From Alkalihalobacterium sp048323755 (GTDB lineage: Bacteria; Bacillota; Bacilli; Bacillales; Bacillaceae_F), in contig NZ_JBLWFS010000017.1 of NCBI RefSeq assembly GCF_048323755.1, positions 25,333-89,332 of the forward strand: a DNA stretch of 64,000 nt. Reading direction: 5' to 3'. The translations under genes were made by a program, and so were the position numbers. The notes under the pieces were generated by a model that ran no database searches, was not told the origin of the DNA, and saw only the letters and a program-made list of their open reading frames with translations. Below are positions 44,770-53,284 of this stretch, piece after piece. The stretch's first letter is position 1. Every line of letters begins with the position of its first letter.

Positions 44770-44877
44770 ATGTATGAATATGGTAACGTTCGTGAGGCAA
44801 TGGCTACCTGTGCTGTTCAAAACCATAATCATGCTCTATTAAATCCAGATGGTGATCGCAAGTTACAACAAGAGTAG
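44770..44877 (+). pseudogene. Thiolase (SCP-x type) relic
   Basis: A 35-codon stub reading YGNVREAMATCAVQNHNHAL followed by LNPDG. It closely resembles the internal segment of lipid-transfer-type thiolases (VAVKNHxxALLNP). The parts before and after are missing, and it overlaps the next relic in another frame. It is the remains of a deleted thiolase gene. Confidence 0.65.
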
Positions 44878-44978
44878 AAGGATATAGTAAAGATAAGGAA
44901 ATCAAGATTGGGATGGAAGTAGAATTAAAAACAAAAGATGAGAATGGGAAACCAATTTATCAATTGATTAATGCATAG
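44859..44978 (+). pseudogene. DUF35 OB-fold acyl-CoA-associated protein relic
   Basis: A 39-codon C-terminal stub in the +1-shifted frame: TRVEGYSKDKEIKIGMEVEL then KTKDENGKPIYQLINA. It matches the C-terminus of zinc-ribbon/OB-fold (DUF35) proteins, which pair with SCP-x thiolases. The junction with the thiolase stub lies near 44859-44870, pointing to one deletion that removed most of both genes. Confidence 0.6.
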
Positions 44979-44990
44979 GAGATGGAGTTT

Positions 44991-45731
44991 ATGAGATTAC
45001 TAGATAAAGTATCAATCATAACAGGAGCAGGAACTGGTATTGGGCAAGCAACGGCAATTAAATTTGCTCAAGAAGGTGCTAAAGTTATAGTCGTTGATAT
45101 GAATGAAGAGAATATGGAAGAAACAGTTGCAAAAGTTACCGAGCTTGGTGGAGAAGCTCTAGCGTTTCAGGTTGACGTTACGAACAAACAACAAATCACT
45201 GAAATGGTCGATGAAGTGATGAAAAGATATACTCGTATAGATACTTTAGTAAATAATGCAGGTATTATTGATGATGCTCAACTATACAAAATGACCGATG
45301 AACAATTTGATAAAGTAATAGATGTCAATTTAAAAGGAACGTACAATATGACTCGAGCGATTGTAGATATTATGAAAAACCAAAACTCAGGTGTTATTTT
45401 AAATGCGTCATCGGTCGTTGGAGTTTACGGCAATTTTGGCCAGACGAATTATGCAGCAACTAAATTTGGTGTAATTGGGATGACAAAAACGTGGGCAAAA
45501 GAACTGGGTAGAGATGGAATCCGTTCGAATGCGGTTTGTCCTGGGTTCATTGCTACTTCTATTCTAGCACCTATGCCTGACAAGGTAATCCAAGCAATGG
45601 AAGCAAAAGTTCCTCTTGGTCGACTAGGAAAGCCGGAAGAACTTGCCAATGTCTATGCGTTTTTAGCATCGGATGAAGCAAGTTATGTGAATGGAGCTGT
45701 TATTGAAGTTAGTGGTGGAGTTGTAGTTTAA
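44991..45731 (+). CDS. Short-chain dehydrogenase/reductase (FabG-like)
   Basis: 246 aa NAD(P)-dependent oxidoreductase. ATG 44991 follows TAGGAG at nine bases. Motifs: ITGAGTGIGQATAIKF cofactor loop, DVTNKQQ, NNAGI, catalytic Ser in NASSVVGVYG, YxxxK as NYAATKFG, and VCPGFIATSI. A 3-hydroxyacyl-CoA (or ring alcohol) dehydrogenase role fits the cluster of TRAP importer, acyl-CoA ligase and thiolase relic, better than fatty acid synthesis. Confidence 0.9.
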   Translation: MRLLDKVSIITGAGTGIGQATAIKFAQEGAKVIVVDMNEENMEETVAKVTELGGEALAFQVDVTNKQQITEMVDEVMKRYTRIDTLVNNAGIIDDAQLYKMTDEQFDKVIDVNLKGTYNMTRAIVDIMKNQNSGVILNASSVVGVYGNFGQTNYAATKFGVIGMTKTWAKELGRDGIRSNAVCPGFIATSILAPMPDKVIQAMEAKVPLGRLGKPEELANVYAFLASDEASYVNGAVIEVSGGVVV

Positions 45732-45817
45732 CTCAAATGATACTTAGGGGCTCAATGTGTTTAATAGAATTATCATGGATTGAAAATTAGATCATTAACC
45801 AATTGTAAACGTTTTTT

Positions 45818-45998
45818 GCGGACTTCACAGGACCTTATTTTCTAAAAATCTATCCTTTTATCGGTTTTTGGGAACTGAGGGGACCTTATTTCTATTATTT
45901 TTTATGAAAAAGACTGTTTTAGTAGTCAATAAGGGCCTCTGAGGTCCATTAAACAATAAAAAACACTGTTTTGGAGAACATAAGGACCCCTGAAGTAC
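45818..45998. repeat. Four-unit GGNCCTTATT repeat element, copy B
   Basis: Units GGACTTCACAGGACCTTATT (45820) and GGAACTGAGGGGACCTTATT (45871) are followed by inverse units AATAAGGGCCTCTGAGGTCC (45929) and ATAAGGACCCCTGAAGT (45980). Same order and spacing as copy A at 3391-3570. No coding potential. Confidence 0.7.
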
Positions 45999-46034
45999 AC
46001 TAAAATTGTCCAACATGATTTTCAGTTATTCAAT

Positions 46035-46082
46035 ACAACCAAAGGTGCGAATCCTAGTGATTGGCACCTTTGGTTGTTATAT
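46035..46082. terminator. Bidirectional terminator between SDR and TetR genes
   Basis: ACAACCAAAGGTGC pairs perfectly with GCACCTTTGGTTGT around 15 bases. It lies between convergent genes. Confidence 0.7.
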
Positions 46083-46141
46083 TAATGATTTACCTCAGTT
46101 AGTAAATTCATTATTCTCCTAGGATAGTTTTTATCGGCCAT

Positions 46142-46753
46142 TCATTTTTTAGCTGAGTTCTGTTTTATTCCTTCTATAATAAGCTCGAGAAATGTTGTAC
46201 CTTCTTCTACGAGGTTAAAGTTATCATATAATCCCCAATCATAAAGTGTCCCCCGCGTACATCTTGTTACATAATTGGTTAATCGTTCCGCGCTCATATC
46301 TCTTCTGAATTCACCCGTTTCTTGTCCAGCTTCTATAAAGGTTTTTACAATTCTGTAATAAGGTCTTGCGGTACTAACGAGGAAATCTGCTTGATTAGGA
46401 TGAAGGGCATTAATGTAAATGGTTCGAATTACTTCTTTGCCAAGTTGTTCTTCAAGAAAGTGTAACTGCGCATGTATAAGTTTTTTTATTTTAGCTTCTT
46501 CTGTTTGTTCATTTTCTAGCTCCTTAAGGAAATTGATATAGAAGTCATCGATTTCTTTAAATTTCTCCAAAAATATTTCATACTTTGAGTTAAAATGGTT
46601 ATAAAAAGCCCCTTTTGAAGTGCCAGATTCCTTTGCAATGTCATCAATAGTTACATCGTTATATCCATTTTTGGAGAATAGATCAAGGGCTGTATTTAAA
46701 ATTTTCTTTTTCGTTTCAAGAGCTTTTAACTTTCTAGGGGTTAGTTTAGTCAT
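46142..46753 (-). CDS. TetR-family repressor
   Basis: 203 aa. The N-terminal HTH (VTIDDIAKESGTSKGAFYNH, then FNSKYEIF) is canonical TetR. The C-terminal ligand domain is of the FadR/PaaR-like type and probably binds an acyl-CoA or acid. It has GAGGAG upstream of ATG. It is convergent with the catabolic cluster, and a palindrome upstream of it recurs at the TRAP promoter, so it is the likely repressor of that operon and of itself. Confidence 0.9.
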   Translation of the reverse strand: MTKLTPRKLKALETKKKILNTALDLFSKNGYNDVTIDDIAKESGTSKGAFYNHFNSKYEIFLEKFKEIDDFYINFLKELENEQTEEAKIKKLIHAQLHFLEEQLGKEVIRTIYINALHPNQADFLVSTARPYYRIVKTFIEAGQETGEFRRDMSAERLTNYVTRCTRGTLYDWGLYDNFNLVEEGTTFLELIIEGIKQNSAKK

Positions 46754-46850
46754 GAGAATCTCCTCTATTTATATATTGGGCTCTTTACACTTTGCTTTAA
46801 AAACCAACATTAACAGAGCCAAAAGGTAGCCTAGTAAAAATCATTTTACA

Positions 46851-46873
46851 AACTAGAGTCTAAGACTTTAGTT
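46851..46873. promoter_or_regulatory. TetR-type operator upstream of the TetR gene
   Basis: AACTAGAGTC-TAA-GACTTTAGTT, palindromic apart from one base pair in each arm and the centre. It lies about 100 bases upstream of the regulator's ATG, in the gap shared with the histidine kinase gene. It resembles the site at 39388-39410. Confidence 0.75.
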
Positions 46874-47035
46874 CTTCAATTTTTAATAAATTATACACTA
46901 TTACCGTTTCAAATTGAATTAAACGAGAAATATATTGTGACTTATTGATTAAATCTTACAAAAATTATCAATTTAAGATAAAATATAAGTAACATCTATA
47001 CTAGTTATAATAATTTTTTTACGGAGGATACTAAT

Positions 47036-48493
47036 GTGTTTAAACTTTCGAATAGTCAAGTAGAACAGGCATTGTATCAAAATGCCTTTGAGTATGCCTC
47101 TAATGGTAAAGCAATTGTTACGTTAGATGGAAAGTTTTATTTAGTTAATAGTACGTTATGTACTATTTTAGGTTACTCCAAACCTGAACTACAACAGTTA
47201 AGTTTGTCAAAAATATCTCATCTTGAAGATATTTCGAAGACTAATTATTTATTTACAGAGCAACCACCTAATATAGAAGATAAAATAATTATTGATCAAC
47301 GATTTATCCATAAAAACGGGAAAGAACTTTGGGTTGCCCTACATTTTTCATTGCTTAAAATAACTGAAGGAAGTAAACAGACATCTCATTATCTTGTAGA
47401 TATATATGATATTAGTAAACAGATCGAAAAAGAGAAAGAGATCAAAAAACTTAACCAAATTCATCAATTGATTTTAGATTCTATTTCTGATGGAATTTAT
47501 GGTATTGATTTAGATGCTAATGTTATCTTTTGGAATAAAGCTGCCGAAGAAATGGTAGGTTATGGTGAAAATGATTTAAGTAATCAAAATTTGCATGATC
47601 TTATACACCATACAAATAAACATGGAAATAAAGTTTCTGTAGCAAGCTGTCCTGTTTTTAAGGCACTAAAAGATGGTGAGAGTATTCATATCACTGATGA
47701 TCTATTTTGGAGAAAAGATGGGACGAGTTTTGACGTAGAATATACGACGAATCCAATCTTAGAAAATAGTGATTATATAGGTTCCGTTATCACATTCAGA
47801 GATATTACGGAAGTTAAGAAAACAAAGGAAATTCTGCAAAAATCTGAAAAGCTCTCATTAGTTGGCCAGATGGCAGCAGGGATTGCCCATGAAATACGAA
47901 ACCCTTTAACTTCATTAAAAGGCTTCTTGCAACTTATACAGTCAGGTGAATCTGACAAACAGTTATATTACAAAATAATGAATGAAGAATTTAATCGCAT
48001 CGAACTGATTCTTAATGAGTTATTATTGTTAGCCAAACCAAATGCAACAACATTATGTGAAAAGAATATTGTAGGAGTCTTAGATCAAGTGGTAGCTATT
48101 CTACAACCACAATGTAATATCCAAAATGTACAAATTAACTGTATTTATCAAACAGAAGAAATTTTAGTCTATTGTGATGATAATCAGTTAAAACAAGTAT
48201 TTATCAATCTGATTAAAAATTCGATTGATGCGATGCCGACCGGCGGTGAAATTTCACTGGAGGTCGAAAGTGAAAGTGAACAAGTTACTATTCGTGTTAA
48301 AGACCAAGGTGTTGGTATACCAGAAGAAAAGCTAACTTCTATCGGGCGACCGTTTTTCTCCACAAAAGAAAATGGAACTGGATTAGGACTTATGATTTCA
48401 TTTGGAATCATAGAAAATCATAACGGAAAAGTTACTGTTACTAGTAAAGAAAATCAAGGTACGACGTTTACTATTACGCTACCTTTATTATAA
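47036..48493 (+). CDS. PAS-domain sensor histidine kinase
   Basis: 485 aa, GTG start with GGAGG eight bases upstream; the overlapping ATG at 47034 is out of frame and soon stopped. It has two PAS domains (about 10-130 with GKAIVTLDGKFYLVNSTLC, and about 140-260 with DGIYGIDLDANVIFWNKAAE). HisKA follows with phosphorylated His in AAGIAHEIRNPLTSLKGFLQ, and HATPase_c with NLIKNSIDAMPTGG, VKDQGVGIPEEK and GTGLGLMI. No membrane span. The architecture resembles soluble sporulation kinases (KinA/KinE). No response regulator is adjacent, as is usual for phosphorelay kinases. Confidence 0.9.
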   Translation: MFKLSNSQVEQALYQNAFEYASNGKAIVTLDGKFYLVNSTLCTILGYSKPELQQLSLSKISHLEDISKTNYLFTEQPPNIEDKIIIDQRFIHKNGKELWVALHFSLLKITEGSKQTSHYLVDIYDISKQIEKEKEIKKLNQIHQLILDSISDGIYGIDLDANVIFWNKAAEEMVGYGENDLSNQNLHDLIHHTNKHGNKVSVASCPVFKALKDGESIHITDDLFWRKDGTSFDVEYTTNPILENSDYIGSVITFRDITEVKKTKEILQKSEKLSLVGQMAAGIAHEIRNPLTSLKGFLQLIQSGESDKQLYYKIMNEEFNRIELILNELLLLAKPNATTLCEKNIVGVLDQVVAILQPQCNIQNVQINCIYQTEEILVYCDDNQLKQVFINLIKNSIDAMPTGGEISLEVESESEQVTIRVKDQGVGIPEEKLTSIGRPFFSTKENGTGLGLMISFGIIENHNGKVTVTSKENQGTTFTITLPLL

Positions 48494-48498
48494 GTGCG

Positions 48499-48530
48499 TG
48501 TTCAAAAAGGAGGACAATTTGAACCTCCTC
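48499..48530. repeat. Fragment of the TGTTCAAAAAG element
   Basis: TGTTCAAAAAGGAGGACAA matches one end of the element at 22601-22744, then similarity stops. With the next bases it can fold as AGGAGG/CCTCCT. It sits just after the kinase stop codon. Confidence 0.55.
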
Positions 48531-48680
48531 TATAAGTTATGAATTTCAAAAAAGGCAGCACTTTACTATGTATAAAATGTACCCTATAGAGTAGACACTA
48601 AAAAAAGTCTACCTGTAGGGTACTTTTTTGTATAATTAAGAAATACGACAGAGAAAAAACATGGAGACGGAGAAAACAAA

Positions 48681-49094
48681 ATGAGTAAAAAGATTTTTAC
48701 AGTGAAAGAAATTAAGCTACTATCAGCTAATAAATATGTTAAATCAGTTAGTACAAAAGGAATTACTTATACTGATGAATTTAAGCATCTTTTCATTAAT
48801 GAAAATAAAAAGGGAAAGTTCCCAAGAGAGATATTTGAGGAATGTGGGTTTGATATAGATATCATTGGGATGAAACGTGTTGAATCTTCAGGCAAAAGGT
48901 GGAGAGCTGCCTATCGAGAAAGTGGAGTTCTAGGGTTAAATGATACTAGGAGGGATAGTTTAGGTAGACCTAGAAAAAAGGAACTTACATTAGAAGAAAA
49001 AAATGCTCGTTTAGAAGCACAAATTAACTTTCTAAAGGCTGAGAATGAACTATTAAAAAAGATTCGTTTTTTAGAAAGGGGGATGAAGAAGTAG
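48681..49094 (+). CDS. IS3-family OrfA
   Basis: 137 aa DNA-binding subunit of the IS3 transposase: N-terminal HTH-like region, a GRPRKK linker, and a C-terminal leucine-zipper coiled coil (EEKNARLEAQINFLKAENEL). Near its end is AAAAAAG (49055-49061), the classic slippery heptamer. A -1 shift there enters an open frame (FRKGDEEVVIPPFQKYILIH) leading into OrfB. Confidence 0.85.
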   Translation: MSKKIFTVKEIKLLSANKYVKSVSTKGITYTDEFKHLFINENKKGKFPREIFEECGFDIDIIGMKRVESSGKRWRAAYRESGVLGLNDTRRDSLGRPRKKELTLEEKNARLEAQINFLKAENELLKKIRFLERGMKK

Positions 49095-49720
49095 TAATTC
49101 CCCCCTTTCAGAAATACATCCTTATTCATTCAGTTATTGAAAAATATCAACTAAAAAGTATGGTGAGCTACCTGTGTGAACTAGCTGTCATTTCACGAAG
49201 TGGTTATTATAATTACTTCTCAGAGAAATCACAGGAACAGAGAAGGCAAAAAGATAAAAAGGATGAAAAAGCGAAAGAGACCATCTTTAAAGCATTTAAA
49301 TTTAAGAATCGTAAGAAAGGGGCACGCCAAATTAAAATGACCTTGGCGGGTCAATTTAATGTTGTCTATAATTTGAAACGTATACGACGAATCATGAAAA
49401 AATACGGTATTATTTGCCCTATTAGAAAGGCAAACCCCTATAGGCGAATGATGAAAGCAACACAAGAACATCGAGTTGCCCCTAACCTAGTAAATCGACA
49501 ATTTAAGCAGGGGGTACCTGGAAAAGTTCTTCTAACAGATATTACTTATTTTTTTGGTCATTTCAAGGATGAGGCATACATAAAGCATTGTACAACCTTG
49601 GATGAATTAAAGCTTGAAATTAAACAATACATGACGTACTACAATCACTATAGATACCAATGGAATTTAAAAAAGATGACCCCTGTTCAATACAGGAATC
49701 ATCTTCTTAAAACTGCCTAG
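49055..49720 (+). pseudogene. IS3-family OrfB with catalytic core deleted
   Basis: The frame is entered by -1 shift at 49055; the standalone ORF begins at 49160. It has the HTH_21 region (KKGARQIKMTLAGQFN, IMKKYGIICPIRKANPYRRM) and the first catalytic Asp in VLLTDITYFFG, then jumps directly to HFKDEAYIKHCTTLDELKLE, the segment after the last catalytic Glu. About 80-90 codons with the second Asp and the Glu are missing in frame. The protein is therefore a dead transposase. Confidence 0.85.
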
Positions 49721-49812
49721 ACTTTTTAAAAATGTCCTTTACAAAGGGTACACTTTAGTATCTTGGATCGTTTTTTTGTTTTTAATTTTTATATTACATT
49801 TATCTAAACTTT

Positions 49813-50124
49813 CTACATCTGTTGATTTTCAGCCGGTTCGCATCTCGCAATAAAAGGTGAAGCAAATAAAGTAACCCCGAGCAGAATTGCACCTACAACA
49901 AACGTTTGAGGTCCTGATAATCCAATTGCTGTGGATAATAATAATACAAAAAATACGATTGGAAATGTAACTAACATAGCAATAATTAGTTTTGACATCT
50001 GTTGCACTAAATGGACTTTGCCACAATTACTACAAGTAATCGGACTGTACCCTTTTAATAGTGATTTTGTAATTTCTTTTCTCGTAATTTCGTGCCCACA
50101 ACTTTCACATTTTTGTTGAGCCAT
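49813..50124 (-). CDS. CXXC-20-CXXC zinc-ribbon membrane protein
   Basis: 103 aa: N-terminal zinc ribbon with CESCGHEI and CSNCGKVH about 20 residues apart, then two hydrophobic helices (IIAMLVTFPIVFFVLLLSTA and TFVVGAILLGVTLFASPF). This is the small CXXC-20-CXXC family common in bacilli, function unknown. It has AGGAGG-like GGAGGC upstream of ATG. It is intact although it lies inside a decayed patch. Confidence 0.75.
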   Translation of the reverse strand: MAQQKCESCGHEITRKEITKSLLKGYSPITCSNCGKVHLVQQMSKLIIAMLVTFPIVFFVLLLSTAIGLSGPQTFVVGAILLGVTLFASPFIARCEPAENQQM

Positions 50125-50432
50125 TGTTAAGCCTCCTTACACAAGCTATTCTCTATGAAATACGTATAATAACTACTCATAGTTTACCATTAAAAGCAAA
50201 ACTTTATAACTAAGAAGCAAACTTGCTTAATCACAAACGAAAAAGTGAGTCTATTTGCTTTCCTATATTGTACTATATTTTAAAGATACATATAGTGACA
50301 ATATAAGTAAAACTATGAATTGCAATATAGACGAACAACTGACCTACTGCAAACATATAAAAACCACTTGCGTAACGACAAAAGAATAGTCATTTTACAA
50401 GTGGTTAACATTTTACCCTTACTTTTCAAAAG
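50125..50432. other. Gap with one hairpin
   Basis: About 300 AT-rich bases. AACCACTTG (50362) and CAAGTGGTT (50398) form a hairpin around a 27-base loop. Nothing else was recognised. Confidence 0.4.
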
Positions 50433-50537
50433 TTAAATCATAAGATCACTTATGTTATTTTCCTTTTCCATAGCTAAACTTGAAGACCTGAGCGCGCATC
50501 CATTTGGATCCCTAAGAAAAATAAAACTTCTGTCTCG
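50433..50537 (-). pseudogene. VOC/glyoxalase-family C-terminal stub
   Basis: A 34-codon open stub reading RDRSFIFLRDPNGCALRSSS, then LAMEKENN, ending at a stop. The F-x-RDPNG strand is the C-terminal signature of glyoxalase/VOC proteins. There is no start codon or ribosome binding site, and a stop lies just upstream, so this is a relic. Confidence 0.45.
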
Positions 50538-50554
50538 TTAAGCTCTAAATAAAA

Positions 50555-50597
50555 TAGTAAGAGAGTAGAGTTAAAGAAAACCCTACTCTCTTATATT
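50555..50597 (-). terminator. Terminator downstream of the nitronate monooxygenase relic
   Basis: AAGAGAGTAG and CTACTCTCTT form a stem around 14 bases. Read on the minus strand it ends in a T-rich run. Confidence 0.65.
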
Positions 50598-50608
50598 TCA
50601 AATTTTTA

Positions 50609-50935
50609 TTAGACCTTTGAAGTGGAAGAATTATTACTAACTAGTTGAACAGCTTGCTGATATTCTTCTTTCATTTCACGAACAACTTCTGCAATCGGTT
50701 GAACGTTCTTAATGGCTCCAACCCCTTGTCCAGCTGACCATACATCCTTCCATGCTTTTGCTTCGTTTTCATGATGATCAGCGTGAGCTACATCTATTTT
50801 ATCTGGTCTTTTTAAATTATCTAAATCAAGACCTGCTTTTTGTAAACAAGGAATAAGGAAGTTTGCATTAACTCCGCTAATTGCATCGGTATAAAGAATA
50901 TCATCTACATCAGAGTCTACTAACATTTCCTTTAG
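50609..50935 (-). pseudogene. Nitronate monooxygenase/NPD-family C-terminal fragment
   Basis: About 108 codons beginning LKEMLVDSDVDDILYTDAIS and including WKDVWSAGQGVGAIKNVQPI, the C-terminal third of 2-nitropropane-dioxygenase-type flavoproteins (about 320-350 aa when complete). The FMN-binding N-terminal two-thirds is absent. The fragment starts within a few bases of the neighbouring oxidoreductase stop codon, so a deletion joined the two. An internal ATG has no good ribosome binding site. Confidence 0.8.
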
Positions 50936-50937
50936 GC

Positions 50938-51945
50938 CTAACTAATTTTAACGAGTTGCTTACCGAGGTTATCACCTCTAAATAATCCTAGAAATGCATC
51001 TGGTGCATTCTCTAAACCTTCAACGATATTTTCTTTATATTTAATTTTGCCTTCACTTAACCATTTCGCTAAATCACTAACGCCTTCTCTATATTGATCT
51101 GCATAGTCTGAAACGATAAATCCTTTTAGCAGAACACTTCGCTTTAAGAAATTCCCTAAGAAACGCGGACCCATTTCAATTTGTGTATCATTGTAATGTG
51201 CAATTTGACCACAAAGTGCGATACGAGCGTGAAAATTTAATAGTGAGAATACAGCATCTGAGATTTCCCCGCCTACGTTATCAAAGTACACATCAATTCC
51301 ATTCGGGCATGCTTCTTTTAATGCTTTGCGAATGTTATCTGTCGTTTTATAGTTAATAGTCGCATCAAAACCTAGTTCCTCTGTTAAATACGCATTTTTT
51401 TCATCAGAACCAGCAATACCAACAACACGACACCCTTTGATCTTAGCAATTTGACCTACGATCATACCAACGGCACCAGCTGCACCTGAAACGACAACGG
51501 TTTCCCCTTCTTTAGGTTGACCAATATTAAGTAATCCAAAATACGCTGTTAAACCTGGCATTCCAGTTACGTAAAGAGCAGTCGTAATTGGTGCTCGATT
51601 AGGGTCTATTTTTCGAATTTCATTTCCATCAATAGCCGTATAGTCTGCCCAATCCAGAAGCCCAGTTACCGTATCACCTGGATTAAATTTAGGATGCTTC
51701 GACTCAATAACAGTACCAACTACTCCACCTTGCAGAGGTTTGTTTAGCTCAAAAGGTGCTGTATATGATTTTGCATCACTCATCTTTCCTCGCATATATG
51801 GATCTACCGATAAATATTGAGCCTTTACGAGAACTTCATTCGGTTCTAATGAAGGAATTTCAGTTTCTACAAAACTATAAGTTGAGTTATCTGGTAATCC
51901 ATTTGGTCGTTGCGCTAGTAAAATTTGTCTATTTTTACTTACCAC
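50938..51945 (-). CDS. NADP-dependent MDR-family oxidoreductase (YfmJ/CurA-like)
   Basis: 335 aa zinc-independent medium-chain reductase. Marks: LSVDPYMRGKMSD, GGVVGTVIESKHPKF, GMPGLTAYFGLL, nucleotide loop VVSGAAGAVGMIVGQIAK, and DVYFDNVGGEISDAVF. It is related to leukotriene B4 12-hydroxydehydrogenase and curcumin reductase, which reduce alpha,beta-unsaturated carbonyls with NADPH. It has GAGGTGAG upstream of a GTG/ATG-region start. Intact. Confidence 0.9.
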   Translation of the reverse strand: MVSKNRQILLAQRPNGLPDNSTYSFVETEIPSLEPNEVLVKAQYLSVDPYMRGKMSDAKSYTAPFELNKPLQGGVVGTVIESKHPKFNPGDTVTGLLDWADYTAIDGNEIRKIDPNRAPITTALYVTGMPGLTAYFGLLNIGQPKEGETVVVSGAAGAVGMIVGQIAKIKGCRVVGIAGSDEKNAYLTEELGFDATINYKTTDNIRKALKEACPNGIDVYFDNVGGEISDAVFSLLNFHARIALCGQIAHYNDTQIEMGPRFLGNFLKRSVLLKGFIVSDYADQYREGVSDLAKWLSEGKIKYKENIVEGLENAPDAFLGLFRGDNLGKQLVKIS

Positions 51946-52193
51946 GTTCTCACCTCTTTTTTGAAATAATAATACATAGTTTTTACCTATCCTTTTACTA
52001 TTCTATATTTCTTTGAAAAATCCTTTAAAATATCATTATTTTTTTAGAATTTTCCAATAAAATATGGTTCAATAGAGGTATCAAGAATTATTCGAGAAGA
52101 ATATTTCCTATATCTCTTTCAATAATGCTAGAAATACTTAAGTTTACATACTCTTTAGAAGTGGTTACAAACATTAGATTGGGGGAATTTAAG

Positions 52194-53123
52194 ATGACAT
52201 TAGATCCGCAAGCCAAATTCTTTTTAGACCAACTGGCTGCTGCAAAAACTCCACCTGTAAATGAACTTTCCGTGAAAGATAATCGCGTAAATGCACAAAA
52301 ATTTAAATTTTTAGGTGGTATGCCTGAACAAGTCTCTAGAGTAGAAAATACTACTGTTACTGTTGACGGTGAGGAAATTAACATTCGTATTTATACACCT
52401 GAAGGCGAAGGTCCATTCCCTGTCTTCATTTATTTTCATGGTGGCGGATGGGTTATTGGCGATTTAGAAGTCGTTGATCCACCACTTCGAGCTGTGACAA
52501 ACCGCGCGCAAGCCATTGTCGTTTCTGTTGATTATCGGCTCGCCCCTGAACATCGCTTTCCTATAGCAACTGAAGATTGTTATGCGGCTACTAAATGGGT
52601 AGCTGAAAATATTACCCGTTATAACGGTGACCCAAGTCGGATTGCTGTTGGTGGGGATAGTGCAGGTGGAAATTTAGCTGCTGTCGTAACATTAATGGCA
52701 AAAGAGCGTGGTGGCCCGTCTATCTCTTATCAGGTACTCATTTATCCAGCTACTGACTTTGCTAATGATACATCATCCCACCGTGAAAATGGGGAAGGAT
52801 ACTTTTTAACCAAAGGGGCAATAGACTGGTTCGGCGCTCAATATATAACGGAGAGTGAAAAGAAATTACCTTACGCTTCTCCGCTTCTAGCAAAAGATTT
52901 AACTGGCTTACCTCCTGCTTTAGTGATTACAGCACAGTATGACCCGCTAAGAGATGAAGGTGAAGCCTATGCTAACCGACTTAAAGAGTCCGGCATTCAA
53001 GTTGAAGTCACAAGGTATCGTGGGATGATCCACGGTTTCTTCTGGATGGCAGGCATTATAGATCAAGGAAAACATGCGATTGATCAGATTGGTAGTGCTT
53101 TAAAGAAAGCTCTTTCTTCTTGA
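52194..53123 (+). CDS. Alpha/beta hydrolase of the hormone-sensitive-lipase family
   Basis: 309 aa esterase from ATG 52194 (GGGGGAAT upstream; an earlier in-frame start at 52125 is unsupported). Oxyanion motif YFHGGGWVIGD, nucleophile AVGGDSAGGNLAA, catalytic Asp in QYDPLRDEGEAYA and His in RGMIHGFFWM. It is a cytoplasmic carboxylesterase of the type IV group, probably for short acyl esters. Confidence 0.93.
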   Translation: MTLDPQAKFFLDQLAAAKTPPVNELSVKDNRVNAQKFKFLGGMPEQVSRVENTTVTVDGEEINIRIYTPEGEGPFPVFIYFHGGGWVIGDLEVVDPPLRAVTNRAQAIVVSVDYRLAPEHRFPIATEDCYAATKWVAENITRYNGDPSRIAVGGDSAGGNLAAVVTLMAKERGGPSISYQVLIYPATDFANDTSSHRENGEGYFLTKGAIDWFGAQYITESEKKLPYASPLLAKDLTGLPPALVITAQYDPLRDEGEAYANRLKESGIQVEVTRYRGMIHGFFWMAGIIDQGKHAIDQIGSALKKALSS

Positions 53124-53284
53124 TATCGTAAGAACTAGTTAACTTTCTTAGATTATCAGATGTTACGCCAAGCAATTTCTCTTCAGAAATATTCCATTAT
53201 TGTTTTTCTAAAATACATTAGTTTTATTCCGAATATATATTATTGTATATATAACTTTAAAAAATCATAGAATTGAGGGGTAAA

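Larger units (their letters stand above)
48578..49752 (+). mobile_element. IS3-family insertion sequence, internally deleted
   Basis: The ends are TGTACCC...GGGTACA. The left end TGTACCCTATAGAGTAGACA and the right end (complement) TGTACCCTTTGTAAAGGACA form imperfect inverted repeats that continue into AAAAAGTCTA on both sides. orfA and orfB overlap in the -1 relation typical of IS3. At 1175 bp it is shorter than a complete element because the catalytic core is deleted. No target duplication was found. Confidence 0.85.

Noticed and set aside
48499..48530. Hairpin after the histidine kinase as a terminator
   Set aside because: AGGAGG/CCTCCT has no T-run, and the sequence matches one end of a dispersed element; called as a repeat fragment.
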